This document shows, one piece after another, positions 17,969-25,892 of a stretch of DNA of 64,000 nucleotides. The position numbers were made by a program, and so were the translations under genes. The number at the start of each line of letters is the position of its first letter. The stretch's first letter is position 1. The notes beneath the pieces are model-generated. The model was not told the DNA's origin and did no database searches. It was given only the letters and a program-made list of their open reading frames with translations. The DNA comes from Peribacillus frigoritolerans (GTDB taxonomy: Bacteria; Bacillota; Bacilli; Bacillales; DSM-1321), in the NCBI RefSeq assembly GCF_040250305.1, contig NZ_CP158190.1, positions 2,636,001 to 2,700,000 on the forward strand, written 5' to 3'.

Positions 17969-18438
17969 GAATAAAGTGCGAGGTAGGTCGAATAAATTCG
18001 TGAACGGCCGAATAAAGTGCGGGATAGGTCGAATAAATTCGTCAACGGTCGAATAAAGTGCGAGGTAGGTCGAATAAATTCATGACGGCCGAATAAAGTG
18101 CGGGGTAGGTCGAATTAATTCATGACGGCCGAATAAAGTGCGAGGTAGGTCGAATTAATTCATGACGGCCGAATAAAGTGCGGGGTAGGTCGAATAAATT
18201 CGTGAACGGCCGAATAAAGTGCGGGGTAGGTCGAATAAATTCATGAACGGCCGAATAAAGTGCGGGATAGGTCGAATTAATTCATGAACGGCCGAATAAA
18301 GTGCGGGGTAGGTCGAATTAATTCATGACGGCCGAATAAAGTGCGAGGTAGGTCGAATTAATTCATGAACGGCCGAATAAAGTGCGGGGTAGGTCGAATA
18401 AATTCATGAACGGTCGAATAAAGTGCGGGGTAGGTCGA
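17969..18438. repeat. Tandem repeat array, 12 copies of a 40/41-bp unit
   Basis: The core GAATAAAGTGCG recurs at 17969, 18010, 18051, 18091, 18131, 18171, 18212, 18253, 18294, 18334, 18375 and 18416, so the spacing is always 40 or 41. Each unit also carries GGTAGGTCGAATwAATTC, where GAATTAATTC is a perfect palindrome. Units differ by single bases (GAGG/GGGG/GGAT, TCATG/TCGTG) and by one A in GACGG/GAACGG. No long frame runs through it. There is no spacer variability, so it is not a CRISPR. Confidence 0.95.
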
Positions 18439-18687
18439 AAAAGGACCCCTGAACATTAACAATACCTAGTATCTTTCGTGATTTTTCCCGTTAGATGGGC
18501 GTATTAGTTATAGAACTTATCTATTCTCTTGCCGAAGGAATCGAGAATTGACTTAATATACGAAATATATTGTCAAATGCTTGCTGTATATATTAAAATA
18601 TATTTAACCATTTCATATTGTAATAATATAGATGTCACCCTATTTATACCTGTTATGATGTCTGTAATGGCAGGAGGCACAACAATC

Positions 18688-19005
18688 ATGTTTGAACAGA
18701 ATACAGTATATATAGTTGGCGAATCGAAGGCACCGTCCAATAATCCAATTACACAGCAATTCAACTGCTTTTTTATCGGGTTCGTCATTAATCGTGATAC
18801 ACATGAAATAGTGGATGCGGAATGCTCGACCACGATATCGATTACATCACGCTTCATTCAATCCATGTTAGTTGGTAAATCCATTCTTCGGCCCGATGAA
18901 TTGGAGACAGAAATTGAGCAACGGTATTTTGGTTCATCTCAGAAAGCACTGACCGTCGCCCTAAGAAATGCCAGCATCAAATATCAGCAACTTTATAAGT
19001 TATAG
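18688..19005 (+). CDS. DUF3870 domain protein
   Basis: A 105-residue protein recognised as DUF3870 (VYIVGESKAPSNNPITQQF, FVINRDTHEIVDAECSTT, SRFIQSMLVGKSI). The molecular function is not known. An upstream in-frame extension to 18529 lacks a ribosome site and reads through unlikely residues. AGGAGG at 18672-18677 points to ATG 18688. It precedes the DUF819 permease and epimerase genes but is separated from them by a terminator. Confidence 0.8.
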   Translation: MFEQNTVYIVGESKAPSNNPITQQFNCFFIGFVINRDTHEIVDAECSTTISITSRFIQSMLVGKSILRPDELETEIEQRYFGSSQKALTVALRNASIKYQQLYKL

Positions 19006-19030
19006 CTGCTTCTTTTGTCAGTCGCAATTG

Positions 19031-19083
19031 AAATCCAGCTGTTAAAGAGTGTGTACGTGCTCTTTGGCAGCTGGATTTTTCTA
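19031..19083 (+). terminator. Intrinsic terminator
   Basis: An 11-bp stem (19031-19041 with 19068-19078) continues after a 2+2 internal loop into a 6-bp stem (19044-19049 with 19060-19065). A short T tract follows. Confidence 0.82.
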
Positions 19084-19166
19084 TTTAGCTCCATGCAATA
19101 GTTAATAGATGAGTGTGAATAAAATGGAAATTACCTTTTGTTATAAAATTTAAGGAGGTATGGAAT

Positions 19167-20327
19167 ATGATTCAAGATGGTGTGATGTTTGTCTGTTTTT
19201 TATTGGCATTTACTGCAGTGATTGCCGTAGCGGAAAAAAAGATAGGAGGAAAGTTCTTCAAGTATGTTCCTGGGATTGTCCTTATTTATATTGGAGCGGC
19301 TCTGATGAAAACATTCGGGGTCTTTTCAGATAGTGAGTCAGTTGAAAGTGCATATACCACCATACGGGGGCTCCTGCTGCCTGCCATGTTGATGCTTATG
19401 CTTTTGCAATGCGATATGCGGAAAATCATCAGGCTTGGACCAAAGATGCTGTTAACTTTTTTTGCGGCTTCATTCAGCATTATTGGAGGGTTCACTCTTA
19501 CTTACGTTTTAATGAATGGCTTCTATGCGGAAGGAACTTGGAAGGCATTCTCGGCTTTAAGCGCAAGCTGGACAGGGGGCTCTGCCAATATGGTGATCTT
19601 GCAAGGCATACTCGATGTGCCGGAAAATATTTTTGGTTATGCGTTGATCATGGATACAGTCAATTATTCCATTTGGGTCATGTTCTTGTTTTGGCTGGTG
19701 CCTCTTGCTGGAAAATTCAATATTTGGACTAAAGCGGATACATCTTACATTGATCAAATGACTTCCGAGCTTGAAGCGGGGGAAACCGCCAAGACGGAAT
19801 TTGGATTTGTGGAATTGATTGGTTTCTTGGCGCTGGCTTTAATTATTTCAGTAGGGGCAACCAAAATTGGGGAGAGACTGCCGGTACTCGGTGCCGCTGT
19901 GAATGGAACCACTTGGACGATCATCATCGCTTCGACCGTAGGATTAATTCTGGCTGTCACGAAGGTTGGACGTATTGCCGGTTCCATGGAAATTTCCAAA
20001 GTCATGCTTTATATCGTCATTGGTTTAATTGCTTCCCATGCCGATTTTTCACAGCTGTTTCAAGCACCTGTGTATATTATTTCCGGCTTTATGATTCTAT
20101 TCTTTCATGGATTGATCATGGTCATTTTGGCCAAAATCTTTAAGTTGGATCTATTTACAATGGGAGTTGCTTCTTTGGCCAACATAGGGGGCGTGGCATC
20201 AGCCCCTATATTGGCAGGTGCATTCAACCGGGCGCTAATACCGGTCGGGATATTGATGGCAGTACTTGGCAGTCTTCTGGGCACCTATTTTGGAATTCTT
20301 ACATCATATATACTCTCAAGCTTTTAA
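19167..20327 (+). CDS. DUF819 family membrane permease (YjcL-like)
   Basis: A 386-residue protein with about ten hydrophobic segments and the DUF819 family pattern (SASWTGGSANMVILQG and LANIGGVASAPILAGAF). The function is not established. The gene is followed at 15 bp by a dipeptide epimerase and then an NlpC/P60 peptidase, so uptake of a muropeptide-derived peptide is a reasonable inference. The ATG follows AAGGAGGTATGGAAT. Confidence 0.85.
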   Translation: MIQDGVMFVCFLLAFTAVIAVAEKKIGGKFFKYVPGIVLIYIGAALMKTFGVFSDSESVESAYTTIRGLLLPAMLMLMLLQCDMRKIIRLGPKMLLTFFAASFSIIGGFTLTYVLMNGFYAEGTWKAFSALSASWTGGSANMVILQGILDVPENIFGYALIMDTVNYSIWVMFLFWLVPLAGKFNIWTKADTSYIDQMTSELEAGETAKTEFGFVELIGFLALALIISVGATKIGERLPVLGAAVNGTTWTIIIASTVGLILAVTKVGRIAGSMEISKVMLYIVIGLIASHADFSQLFQAPVYIISGFMILFFHGLIMVILAKIFKLDLFTMGVASLANIGGVASAPILAGAFNRALIPVGILMAVLGSLLGTYFGILTSYILSSF

Positions 20328-20342
20328 GGAAGGGTTGTTAAT

Positions 20343-21425
20343 ATGAAGATTGAAAGTTTACAAGTATCAGTGGATACCTTGCCACTTATCAAGCCATTCA
20401 AGACTGCATTACGCACCGCAATGGAAATTGAAAACATCATGGTTTCCGTAAAGTTGGAGGATGGAACGGAAGGCTTGGGGGCTGCAGCCCCTACGGTTGC
20501 CATCACAGGTGACTCTACAAAAGGAATCATGACGGTCATTGAGGAAGTGATCACACCACATCTAATTGGCCGTGACATCGAGAATATAAATGCATTGTCT
20601 CAACTGATCCAACAATCCTGTGTAGGTAACACAAGTGCAAAAGCTGCTGTTGAAATCGCTTTGTACGACGCAGTCAGCAAACGATGGCAGCTCCCTTTAT
20701 ATCAATATCTTGGCGGTAAATCGAATGTCCTTAAAAATGATATGACAATCAGCGTTGGTGAACCCGAAGAAATGGCAAAGGCGGCATTGTCTCTCATTGA
20801 TTGCGGATTTACTACGATGAAGATAAAACTGGGGAAAGATTGGGAGAGTGATGTGGAGCGGGTTGCCTGCATTCGTGCTGCTGTTGGCAACCAGGTTATG
20901 ATCAGGATTGATGCAAATCAAGGGTGGACAACAAAACAAGCGATTTCCATCATTCATGAACTCGAGGAAAGAAAGCTGAATGTTGATTTGGTGGAACAGC
21001 CCGTCAAAGCCCATGATATCGAAGGATTGAAAGAAATAAAGAGGTCTGTCCAAGTGCCGATCATGGCCGATGAAAGTTTGTTTTCCCCTCGTGACGCCAT
21101 GAAACTCCTGAATGAACATGCTGTCGATCTCCTTAATATTAAATTAATGAAAACAGGTGGAATTAGACGTGCTCTCCAAATTGCCGATATGGCAGAAGCA
21201 GCCGGGGTGGAATGCATGATTGGGAGTATGATGGAATCATCCGTGAGTGTAGCGGCCGCGGCTCATCTGGCAACCGCCCATCCAAATATAACGAAGATTG
21301 ATTTAGATGCCCCATTATGGATTAAGAATGAGCCATTTGAAGGTATTCAATTTATGAAAGATCAACTGCTAATTTCCGATAAACCTGGACTGGGAGTCAA
21401 GAGGAAATCCTCTTATACTCAATAA
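20343..21425 (+). CDS. ykfB: L-Ala-D/L-Glu (dipeptide) epimerase, enolase superfamily
   Basis: A 360-residue muconate-lactonizing subgroup enzyme. The catalytic Lys pair is at TTMKIKLGK and, further on, NIKLMKTGG. Metal ligands lie in RIDANQGW, VEQPVK and MADESLFS. B. subtilis YkfB epimerises L-Ala-D-Glu to L-Ala-L-Glu during peptidoglycan recycling, and the following gene here is YkfC-like, which supports the same role. Substrate specificity in this superfamily varies among dipeptides, so the exact dipeptide is an inference. Confidence 0.9.
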   Translation: MKIESLQVSVDTLPLIKPFKTALRTAMEIENIMVSVKLEDGTEGLGAAAPTVAITGDSTKGIMTVIEEVITPHLIGRDIENINALSQLIQQSCVGNTSAKAAVEIALYDAVSKRWQLPLYQYLGGKSNVLKNDMTISVGEPEEMAKAALSLIDCGFTTMKIKLGKDWESDVERVACIRAAVGNQVMIRIDANQGWTTKQAISIIHELEERKLNVDLVEQPVKAHDIEGLKEIKRSVQVPIMADESLFSPRDAMKLLNEHAVDLLNIKLMKTGGIRRALQIADMAEAAGVECMIGSMMESSVSVAAAAHLATAHPNITKIDLDAPLWIKNEPFEGIQFMKDQLLISDKPGLGVKRKSSYTQ

Positions 21426-21450
21426 AAACAAATTTGAAAGGGTGATTATT

Positions 21451-22452
21451 TTGAAAAGGTTAACCGTTTTTGTGCTATCTTTATTTGCTATTGGTATTTT
21501 AGTATTCAGTCCCAATGAAGCTAGTTCAAGAGAGAAGCAGAGAAATGCCTATGTTGATGTAAGCGTGGCCACTCTTTGGACTGAGCCGGGATTATTAAGG
21601 GAAATCGATGCTCCTTCTGCATCGAATCCCGTTGATTTGAATGCATGGATCGGCTCGATGAAATATGAAGACAAGCTGTGGCTTGTAGGTAACCTGGAAA
21701 CACAAGCTTTATATGGTTCTAAAGTGACGATTCTTGAAGGTCGGGGTGAATGGGTGAAAGTAGCCGTTGCCAATCAACCGACGCCCCGCAATGATATTGG
21801 TTATCCAGGATGGATGCCAAAGGCACAATTAAAAGACGGAAATTCTTTTGAGAAGCAATTTAAACGAGGATTCGCCCTTGTAAATGCCCCAAAGACTTGG
21901 CTTTATTCGGATTCGAAACTTCGGTCCGAATTCATGGAGGTCAGCTTCGATACCCGCCTCCCGTTATTGCAGGTGAAAAAAGATAAAGTGAAGGTGATGA
22001 CACCGAGTAATGGAGCGAAATGGATAGAAAAGCAGGACGTATCAGTCTATCAAAATGACAATCAAATACCTGCTCCAACCGGAAAGGACATCGTTGAAAC
22101 AGGAAAAGGATTTTTAGGGCTACCTTACCTATGGGCTGGAATGTCCGGTTTTGGATTTGACTGTTCTGGATTTACGTATACCATGTATCATGCTAATGGA
22201 ATAACGATCCCAAGGGACTCTTCCGTTCAGGCGCAACATGGAAAAAAGGTGGAACAAGAAAATCTTCAACCAGGTGACTTACTATTTTTTGCCTATGATA
22301 AAGGGAAAGGAAGGGTCCATCATGTCGGAATGTATATTGGTGACGGCAAAATGATCCATTCGCCTAACAGCTCAACACATGTAAGGATAGATGAAATAAA
22401 AACATCGGGATACGGAGAGGAATATGCCGGAGCAAGAAGATATATCGATTGA
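21451..22452 (+). CDS. ykfC: NlpC/P60 peptidase, YkfC-like gamma-D-Glu dipeptidyl peptidase
   Basis: About 333 residues: an N-terminal signal or anchor segment (KRLTVFVLSLFAIGILVF), two bacterial SH3-like regions (about 30-200) and a C-terminal NlpC/P60 domain. The catalytic Cys is C238 in FDCSGF, with His in HHVGMYIG and a following HSPNSS. It releases L-Ala-gamma-D-Glu from cell-wall peptides, supplying the epimerase encoded just upstream. GTG at 21442 overlaps the ribosome site GAAAGGGTG, so TTG at 21451 is preferred. Confidence 0.9.
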   Translation: MKRLTVFVLSLFAIGILVFSPNEASSREKQRNAYVDVSVATLWTEPGLLREIDAPSASNPVDLNAWIGSMKYEDKLWLVGNLETQALYGSKVTILEGRGEWVKVAVANQPTPRNDIGYPGWMPKAQLKDGNSFEKQFKRGFALVNAPKTWLYSDSKLRSEFMEVSFDTRLPLLQVKKDKVKVMTPSNGAKWIEKQDVSVYQNDNQIPAPTGKDIVETGKGFLGLPYLWAGMSGFGFDCSGFTYTMYHANGITIPRDSSVQAQHGKKVEQENLQPGDLLFFAYDKGKGRVHHVGMYIGDGKMIHSPNSSTHVRIDEIKTSGYGEEYAGARRYID

Positions 22453-22709
22453 TGCTCAATAATATAAACTCCGATAAAAATAGTATCTGGTGGGTTATGG
22501 AAATAGATTATTGTTTTGATAGTAAAAGTTACAGGAGAATCCGAGGTGATGATTCTGACAATAATCGAAAAAAAGGAATTTTATTGATATAATAATTTTG
22601 GGGATTTAATTTGAAAAGGAGATTATTCAACCGCTTTTATTTATTTTCTAGCAGGTGGTTTAATTGGAGAATGTTTGATGATAAAGGTGGTTAAAAGAAA
22701 AGTTAACCA
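22453..22709. other. Intergenic region, no supported gene
   Basis: An AT-rich stretch after the NlpC/P60 gene. Only very short frames are present (for example a 27-codon TTG frame near 22611), without homology that I can recognise. Confidence 0.5.
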
Positions 22710-22756
22710 TAAAAAACATCAGTAGGGGAAAATAATGATTGTCCCCACTGATGTTT
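22710..22756 (-). terminator. Intrinsic terminator of the DUF2294 gene
   Basis: Arms at 22714-22728 and 22743-22756 form a 14-bp stem with one bulged A. Read on the minus strand it is followed by a run of T, so it fits the minus-strand gene above it. Confidence 0.8.
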
Positions 22757-22818
22757 CTAAATATAAGTTTTACTAAAAACTATTTTAATATAATATTTAA
22801 GTGGAAGAATTGTAACTT

Positions 22819-23193
22819 TTATTTGATGGTTTCAAAAAGACGTTCCAAATCCTTATCCATAATGAAAACTTCGATTCTTTCGCCTGTTTTAGTGCTAATA
22901 TCACTGTGGGATGAAAGTACTTTACAACCGGTAAGATCTTCAACTATTTTTTCATAATCCTTAGTGTACATTTCACGAAGTAGTGAACGCATTTTTTTGA
23001 CAAGTTTTTTGCCTGAATTGTGACTCACAAGGTGCTTTTCCTCTACAGTAAGGACACCCTTGAAACGGGTTATCAACATATCATTGATTATATATGTTTT
23101 AGTTTCCTGAGGTCCTCTTCCAATCAATTCACGCTGGAATTTAATGAATGCTTCGCTTATTTCAGCTTCGATCCTTTTCTTTGTAATTGACAT
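22819..23193 (-). CDS. DUF2294 family protein
   Basis: A 124-residue protein of the DUF2294 family (EISEAFIKFQRELIGRGP, TYIINDMLITRFKGVLT, GCKVLSSHSDISTKTGE). The biochemical role is unknown. A longer frame to 23259 exists, but GGAGG six bases before the ATG at 23193 sets the start. It is transcribed divergently from the kdp leader. Confidence 0.85.
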   Translation of the reverse strand: MSITKKRIEAEISEAFIKFQRELIGRGPQETKTYIINDMLITRFKGVLTVEEKHLVSHNSGKKLVKKMRSLLREMYTKDYEKIVEDLTGCKVLSSHSDISTKTGERIEVFIMDKDLERLFETIK

Positions 23194-23390
23194 AATGCCT
23201 CCAGTTAATCTGATGAATTTATGGGATTTATCATAATGCCACGTCGAAGTTCCTGTCAATAACTGTTTGTAAAACTTTAGAAAAAAGTGAAAAAGTTAGT
23301 AAATTGAAGAAATATAATATTCTTGCTGATAAATTGGGTGAATATCGTCTTAATTAATCAAATATGGAGGTTTTTAATGGTTTTTATTAG

Positions 23391-23420
23391 TTTACAAACC
23401 TTGAATGAGGAGCGTACAAT
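23391..23420 (+). promoter_or_regulatory. Probable sigma-A promoter of the kdp operon
   Basis: TTTACA (23391-23396), an 18-bp spacer, then TACAAT (23415-23420). Transcription would begin near 23427, just ahead of the riboswitch. Confidence 0.55.
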
Positions 23421-23439
23421 AATCCTCATGAAAAACAAT

Positions 23440-23611
23440 TAGATACCGGCCAAATCTCAAGTGATTGAGAACGGAGGACCCACTATTTTTGGGGTTAATT
23501 CTGCATTTGCAGAAGGGATGAGATACTCTTTCGCCATCCTACCCGTCAGCTAACTTCGTCGGCTAAAGCGAAGGAGGTCATAAGACCACCTTGATTCAGG
23601 AGGCTTTTTTG
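23440..23611 (+). ncRNA. ydaO/yuaA-type c-di-AMP riboswitch with terminator
   Basis: The leader matches the ydaO-yuaA aptamer as I know it: CAAATCTCAAGTGATTGAG, CGGAGGACCCA, TTTGGGGTTAATTCTGC, an internal helix, then CCCGTCAGCTAACTTCGTC and GGCTAAAGCGAAGGAGG. A short stem (CCACCT / AGGAGG, one mismatch) followed by TTTTTT at about 23606-23611 is the likely expression platform. In this class c-di-AMP binding favours termination, so high c-di-AMP would turn off potassium uptake. The kdp genes follow. Confidence 0.85.
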
Positions 23612-23731
23612 TTATGCTATAGCAAAATGGCAATCTGACATTTCCGTAGGTCTTTTTATTATGCCTATAATTGAAAAGGTTTCTTGGAAGACGGATCGTG
23701 GAGTAGGCGCTAATGCTTGCTGGGCGTTAAG

Positions 23732-23882
23732 TAGACCAATGATTACTTTTTCTCCAACAAAATGTTTGTTTCTGTATATCTTTCTTTTTCTGATGCGTCA
23801 TGGTTCATGACGCTGTAGGAAGGAGATTGCATTTGTGCAGCGCTGCAAACTGGGGGAAAAGTAACATTGGTCTATTTTTTTT
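23732..23882 (+). terminator. Second leader terminator closed by a long-range stem
   Basis: TAGACCAATG at 23732-23741 pairs with CATTGGTCTA at 23865-23874, which is followed by eight T residues (23875-23882). The pairing continues inward over a C/T-rich versus G/A-rich segment. Enclosed are the hairpin GCGTCATGGTTCATGACGC and the palindrome TGCAGCGCTGCA. It lies between the riboswitch and the first kdp reading frame, so it must be read through for expression. Confidence 0.6.
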
Positions 23883-23997
23883 ATGCCTTAAAGCACGTCT
23901 TTCTGAACAAAAAGAACAGTTTAATGAAACGTATCTTAAAGGAGGTGAAGGAGAAGGAGAAAATAGGCTTTATTATGCGGGAGGAGAGAAGAAAAAA

Positions 23998-24093
23998 ATG
24001 GATAGTATAGCAATTTCATTAATGGCTATACCGTTAGTATTCTTTTTAGGATTCATTCATTTTTGTAATAAAGTCATTGCAAAGGGAGCGTAG
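23998..24093 (+). CDS. 31-residue membrane peptide upstream of kdpF
   Basis: A short frame coding for MDSIAISLMAIPLVFFLGF and then IHFCNKVIAKGA: one hydrophobic helix with a basic tail. AGGAGAG lies nine bases before its ATG. It ends 4 bp before KdpF, inside the kdp transcript. I do not recognise a family. It could be a second KdpF-like accessory peptide or a leader that couples translation. Confidence 0.55.
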   Translation: MDSIAISLMAIPLVFFLGFIHFCNKVIAKGA

Positions 24094-24097
24094 GGAG

Positions 24098-24172
24098 ATG
24101 TTCTTATTGATAATCGTCGGGGCGGTAACGTTGTATTTAATACATGCCCTCATATATCCGGAAAAATACTAA
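24098..24172 (+). CDS. kdpF: KdpF, small subunit of the Kdp potassium ATPase
   Basis: A 24-residue peptide (MFLLIIVGAVTLYLIHALIY then PEKY) with the KdpF pattern of one helix ending in YLxxALxxPE. It stabilises the KdpABC complex in other bacteria. The ATG follows TAGGGAG; kdpA begins 24 bp later. Confidence 0.85.
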   Translation: MFLLIIVGAVTLYLIHALIYPEKY

Positions 24173-24196
24173 GGGTGACTTACGGAGGAGAAGTAA

Positions 24197-25870
24197 ATGG
24201 AGCTATTGCAAATCGTTGTGGTATTGGCAATTGCGGTTGTATTGGCGATACCAATGGCTAAATATTTAACGGATGTTTATTCCCTTGAATTAACGAAACA
24301 AGATCGCGTGTTTGGAAGGATGGAAAGGTTTATCTTTAAGCTATCCGGCATTAAAACGGGAGATATGAAATGGCAGCAGTACGCCAAGGCACTGCTGATA
24401 AGTAATTTAGTGATGTTCATAATCTCTTATATTATCATTCGCTTCCAAGGGGAGTTACCTGGCAACCCCAGTAAGATTGACAACATGGAGCCATTGTTGG
24501 CACTGAATACAGCTGCAAGCTTTCTTACGAATACCAATTTACAGCATTATAGTGGAGAATCGGGACTTTCTTATTTATCTCAAATGGCAGTGATCATATT
24601 CTTGATGTTCACTACCCCGGCCACCGGCATTGCTTTATGTATGGCTTTTTTTAGGGGCTTAACAAGCCACCGGAGTCTAGGAAACTTCTATGTGGATGTA
24701 ATCCGAACGATTACCCGGGTTCTGCTTCCCTTATCGATATTGATTGGTTTAGTCCTAGTATCCCAAGGCGTACCGCAAACATTTAGCCCAACGACAGTTG
24801 CGACAACATTGGAAGGAGACACCCAAAATATAGCAAGGGGACCTGTAGCGGCACTAGAATCCATAAAGCACATAGGCACAAATGGGGGAGGGTTCTTTGG
24901 GGTCAACTCAGCCCATCCATTTGAAAATCCTAATGGTTTCACGAATGTCTTGGAAATATTATCCATGTTTCTTATACCTTCTGCCCTTCCGTTGACTTTT
25001 GGATATATGGCGAGGAATAAGAAGCTAGGCTGGATCCTATTTTCGGCGATGGCATTCATGTTATTACTCTTCTTAAGCATTACGTATATTAATGAGAAAA
25101 ATGGTAATCCAGCTTTGGAGCAAATTGGCCTCTCACAAACGGAGGGGAGCATGGAGGGGAAAGAGGTGCGCTTCGGGGTGGCTCAGAGTGCATTATTCAC
25201 CAGTATAACTACAGCTGCAACTACAGGATCGGTAAATAATATGCATGATACCTTAACACCGCTGGGAAGTATAGCTCCACTTGCAATGATGATGGTGAAC
25301 TGTGTATTTGGCGGCGATGGTGTGGGTACGGTCAATATTCTCATGTACTCAATATTGGCTGTATTTCTTGCCGGACTTATGGTGGGACGTACACCTGAGT
25401 TTTTGGGTAAGAAAATTGAAGGCCGGGAGATGAAGTTAATAGCTATAGCGATTCTGATCCACCCATTGATCATATTAGTTCCATCTGCCATCGCTTTAGC
25501 GACACAAATGGGTTCAGCAGCTATATCAAACCCGGGCTTTCATGGTATTACTCAAGTAGTTTATGAGTTTACCTCTTCAGCAGCAAATAATGGTTCGGGT
25601 TTTGAAGGATTAGGAGACAATACCCCTTTTTGGAATGTTTCCACTGGTTTAGTCATGTTATTCGGACGTTATTTTTCAATGATTGCCATGATTGCAGTCG
25701 CAGGATCATTACTGGTAAAGAAGCGTGTTCCTGAGACTATCGGAACATTCAAAACGGATAATGGTACGTTCTTTGTCATTCTTTTAGCTTCAGTTTTGAT
25801 TATTGGAGCTTTGACTTTCTTTCCAATAATTGCACTTGGACCAGTTGCTGAGTGGCTTACGATAAGATAA
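24197..25870 (+). CDS. kdpA: Potassium-transporting ATPase subunit A
   Basis: A 557-residue channel-like subunit of the high-affinity K+ pump. The four selectivity-filter loops are visible: LTNTNLQ, GTNGGGFFGVNSAHPFENPN, GGDGVGTVN and AANNGSGFEG. About ten membrane helices are spread between them. The length agrees with the family, and the ribosome site is GGAGGAGAAGTAA. KdpA selects K+ and passes it to the KdpB pump in the plasma membrane. Confidence 0.97.
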   Translation: MELLQIVVVLAIAVVLAIPMAKYLTDVYSLELTKQDRVFGRMERFIFKLSGIKTGDMKWQQYAKALLISNLVMFIISYIIIRFQGELPGNPSKIDNMEPLLALNTAASFLTNTNLQHYSGESGLSYLSQMAVIIFLMFTTPATGIALCMAFFRGLTSHRSLGNFYVDVIRTITRVLLPLSILIGLVLVSQGVPQTFSPTTVATTLEGDTQNIARGPVAALESIKHIGTNGGGFFGVNSAHPFENPNGFTNVLEILSMFLIPSALPLTFGYMARNKKLGWILFSAMAFMLLLFLSITYINEKNGNPALEQIGLSQTEGSMEGKEVRFGVAQSALFTSITTAATTGSVNNMHDTLTPLGSIAPLAMMMVNCVFGGDGVGTVNILMYSILAVFLAGLMVGRTPEFLGKKIEGREMKLIAIAILIHPLIILVPSAIALATQMGSAAISNPGFHGITQVVYEFTSSAANNGSGFEGLGDNTPFWNVSTGLVMLFGRYFSMIAMIAVAGSLLVKKRVPETIGTFKTDNGTFFVILLASVLIIGALTFFPIIALGPVAEWLTIR

Positions 25871-25892
25871 ATGTTGAAAAGGGGCATTTCAA

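Noticed and set aside
17969-18438. CRISPR-like periodic array
   Set aside because: The whole 40/41-bp unit is repeated; there are no variable spacers and no cas genes.
18529-18687. N-terminal extension of the DUF3870 gene
   Set aside because: AGGAGG at 18672 marks the ATG at 18688; the extension has no signal of its own.
23377-23442. 21-codon ORF with a ribosome site just before the riboswitch
   Set aside because: It overlaps the TTTACA/TACAAT promoter, so transcription would begin inside it; no conservation evidence.
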